Below, piece after piece: positions 63,339 through 64,000 of a DNA stretch of 64,000 bases. The first letter of the stretch is position 1; each line of letters starts with the position of its first letter. Below the pieces are notes generated by a model that was not told the origin of the DNA, did not search any database, and saw nothing but the letters and a program-made list of their open reading frames with translations. The translations under genes were made by a program, and so were the position numbers. The stretch comes from Streptomyces sp. CB01635 (GTDB taxonomy: Bacteria; Actinomycetota; Actinomycetes; Streptomycetales; Streptomycetaceae): NCBI RefSeq assembly GCF_002803065.1, contig NZ_NNBL01000003.1, forward strand, positions 1,323,461-1,387,460, written 5' to 3'.

Positions 63339-63719
63339 ATGGCCACTCAGGTGACGGCGACAGCGACCGCGACAGCACAGCGCAGCTCCTCGTTCCTGCA
63401 GATCGCGATCGCGCTGCAGACCCTGACCATCTTTCTTCAGGCGGTCTCCGCCGGACTGCTGCTGACCTCGTCCTACGGAGAGACGCTCCACAGCATCGGA
63501 GCCCGCGTGATGTACGGGGCGTCGATGCTGTACGTGCTCGCGGCGGTGCTGACGTGGAAGCGGGGCGGCGGCTCGCTCCGGCCCGTCTGGCATGCGTCAG
63601 GTTTCCTCGTACTCGCCTCGATCCAGGTCGTGCTCGGCATCGCACACGTCCCGTCGGTCCATCTCCCCCTGGGGGTCTTGATGTTCGGTCTGAGTGTGCT
63701 GGCGCTGGCCCGGCGCTGA
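63339..63719 (+). CDS. Small four-helix membrane protein
   Basis: A 126-aa protein with a polar N-terminus and four hydrophobic segments: FLQIAIALQTLTIFLQAVSA, VMYGASMLYVLAAVLTW, GFLVLASIQVVLGIAHV and LPLGVLMFGLSVLALA. No enzyme motif. ATG 63339 follows GGGGAC. It is divergent from the ECF41-like sigma factor, 101 bases apart; genes beside such sigma factors are often their direct targets, so it may depend on this sigma. Function unknown. Confidence 0.8.
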   Translation: MATQVTATATATAQRSSSFLQIAIALQTLTIFLQAVSAGLLLTSSYGETLHSIGARVMYGASMLYVLAAVLTWKRGGGSLRPVWHASGFLVLASIQVVLGIAHVPSVHLPLGVLMFGLSVLALARR

Positions 63720-63788
63720 GGTCCGATACGGTCCCCGCCCGGATCAACCAGGCGTCTTCTTGCACAGCGCCTGATCGTTGGCCTGGGT

Positions 63789-63925
63789 GTGCCGTTGGCC
63801 GATGCCCAGTGGGCACGGTCGAGCTGCTGCTTCACCCCGTGGTCGACTCCTCTGGATCATCGCCGCCCGCGCGGCACAGGCCGAAGAGTGGCGACCACCG
63901 CTGAGGAGGTGATCGCCACATTGGT
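63789..63925 (+). pseudogene. Decayed IS5-family transposase, N-terminal fragment
   Basis: 63789-63818 translates as VPLADAQWAR, the usual first block of IS5-type transposases (LTDAQWARIEPLLP). Then a base is missing, and GAGCTGCTGCTTC continues in another frame where the family has EPLLP. Further on GACCACCGC and GAGGTGATCG match the DHREVIDA block, again interrupted. No intact frame remains. No terminal repeat is visible before the window ends. Confidence 0.5.
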
Positions 63926-64000
63926 CGACATGACAGTCAGTACTGGAGTCCGCGCGATCCGGCGCGATTTCGGCGCTGAAGTCCGGGCATACCGCGCGGC

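Overview
The window is chromosomal DNA from a high-GC actinobacterium, almost certainly a Streptomyces. The signs are very GC-rich codon third positions, an AfsR/SARP regulator, an SCO6745-family protein, F420-type LLM enzymes, an ECF41-type sigma factor and a Streptomyces-style atmospheric-hydrogen hydrogenase locus. I see no rRNA, tRNA, CRISPR array or intact transposon; a decayed IS5-like transposase lies at the right edge.

Layout. (1) 1-4959: pectin/oligogalacturonide locus with a LacI regulator, an ABC importer (binding protein plus partial permease) and a PL10-like secreted lyase whose frame is cut by an in-frame TAG. (2) 4985-9496: translationally coupled LLM oxidoreductase operon, a small unknown gene, and a MarR-controlled drug-type ABC exporter. 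(3) 9584-18574: SufS-like aminotransferase, then a catabolic cluster (TetR, epoxide-hydrolase-like enzyme, enoyl-CoA hydratase, acyl-CoA ligase, SCO6745-like, SDR, aminoglycoside-kinase-like protein, ABM monooxygenase). Two promoters in it carry the same TTGAA-N12-TTCAA box. (4) 18575-26697: mixed region with RraA and HmuV remnants, a membrane protein, a Tat-type carotenoid oxygenase, a 985-aa SARP-NB-ARC-TPR regulator and a universal stress protein. (5) 26994-32810: IclR-centred formaldehyde-activating-enzyme locus (fae, HIBADH-like reductase, aldehyde dehydrogenase, MFS importer) with two near-identical 17-bp palindromes. (6) 32979-34116: XRE-cupin regulator divergent from a GNAT acetyltransferase. 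(7) 34899-49890: complete group 1h (actinobacterial, high-affinity) [NiFe]-hydrogenase island: hypX, hhyS, hhyL, five conserved accessory genes, a maturation protease and hypABFCDE. Truncated genes flank it on both sides. (8) 50038-56224: rearranged region with VOC, SDR and TetR fragments among intact oxidoreductases and regulators. (9) 56573-63719: DUF1707 protein, a large metallophosphoesterase-PQQ fusion co-transcribed with a NicO nickel/cobalt transporter, an ECF41-like sigma factor and a four-helix membrane protein.

How it works together. The hydrogenase island looks self-sufficient. HypX would make the CO ligand from a formyl donor, HypEF the cyanides, HypCD the Fe(CN)2CO scaffold, HypAB would insert nickel, and the protease would trim the large subunit. 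Four tightly coupled proteins of unknown function (NifU-like, DUF5947, DUF6084 and a 481-aa protein) plus a 34-aa DUF6893 peptide sit between the structural genes and the protease, and are the best candidates for an uncharacterised assembly or electron-transfer module. The IclR/Fae locus is a second candidate novel pathway, because Fae classically acts with tetrahydromethanopterin, which streptomycetes are not known to make.
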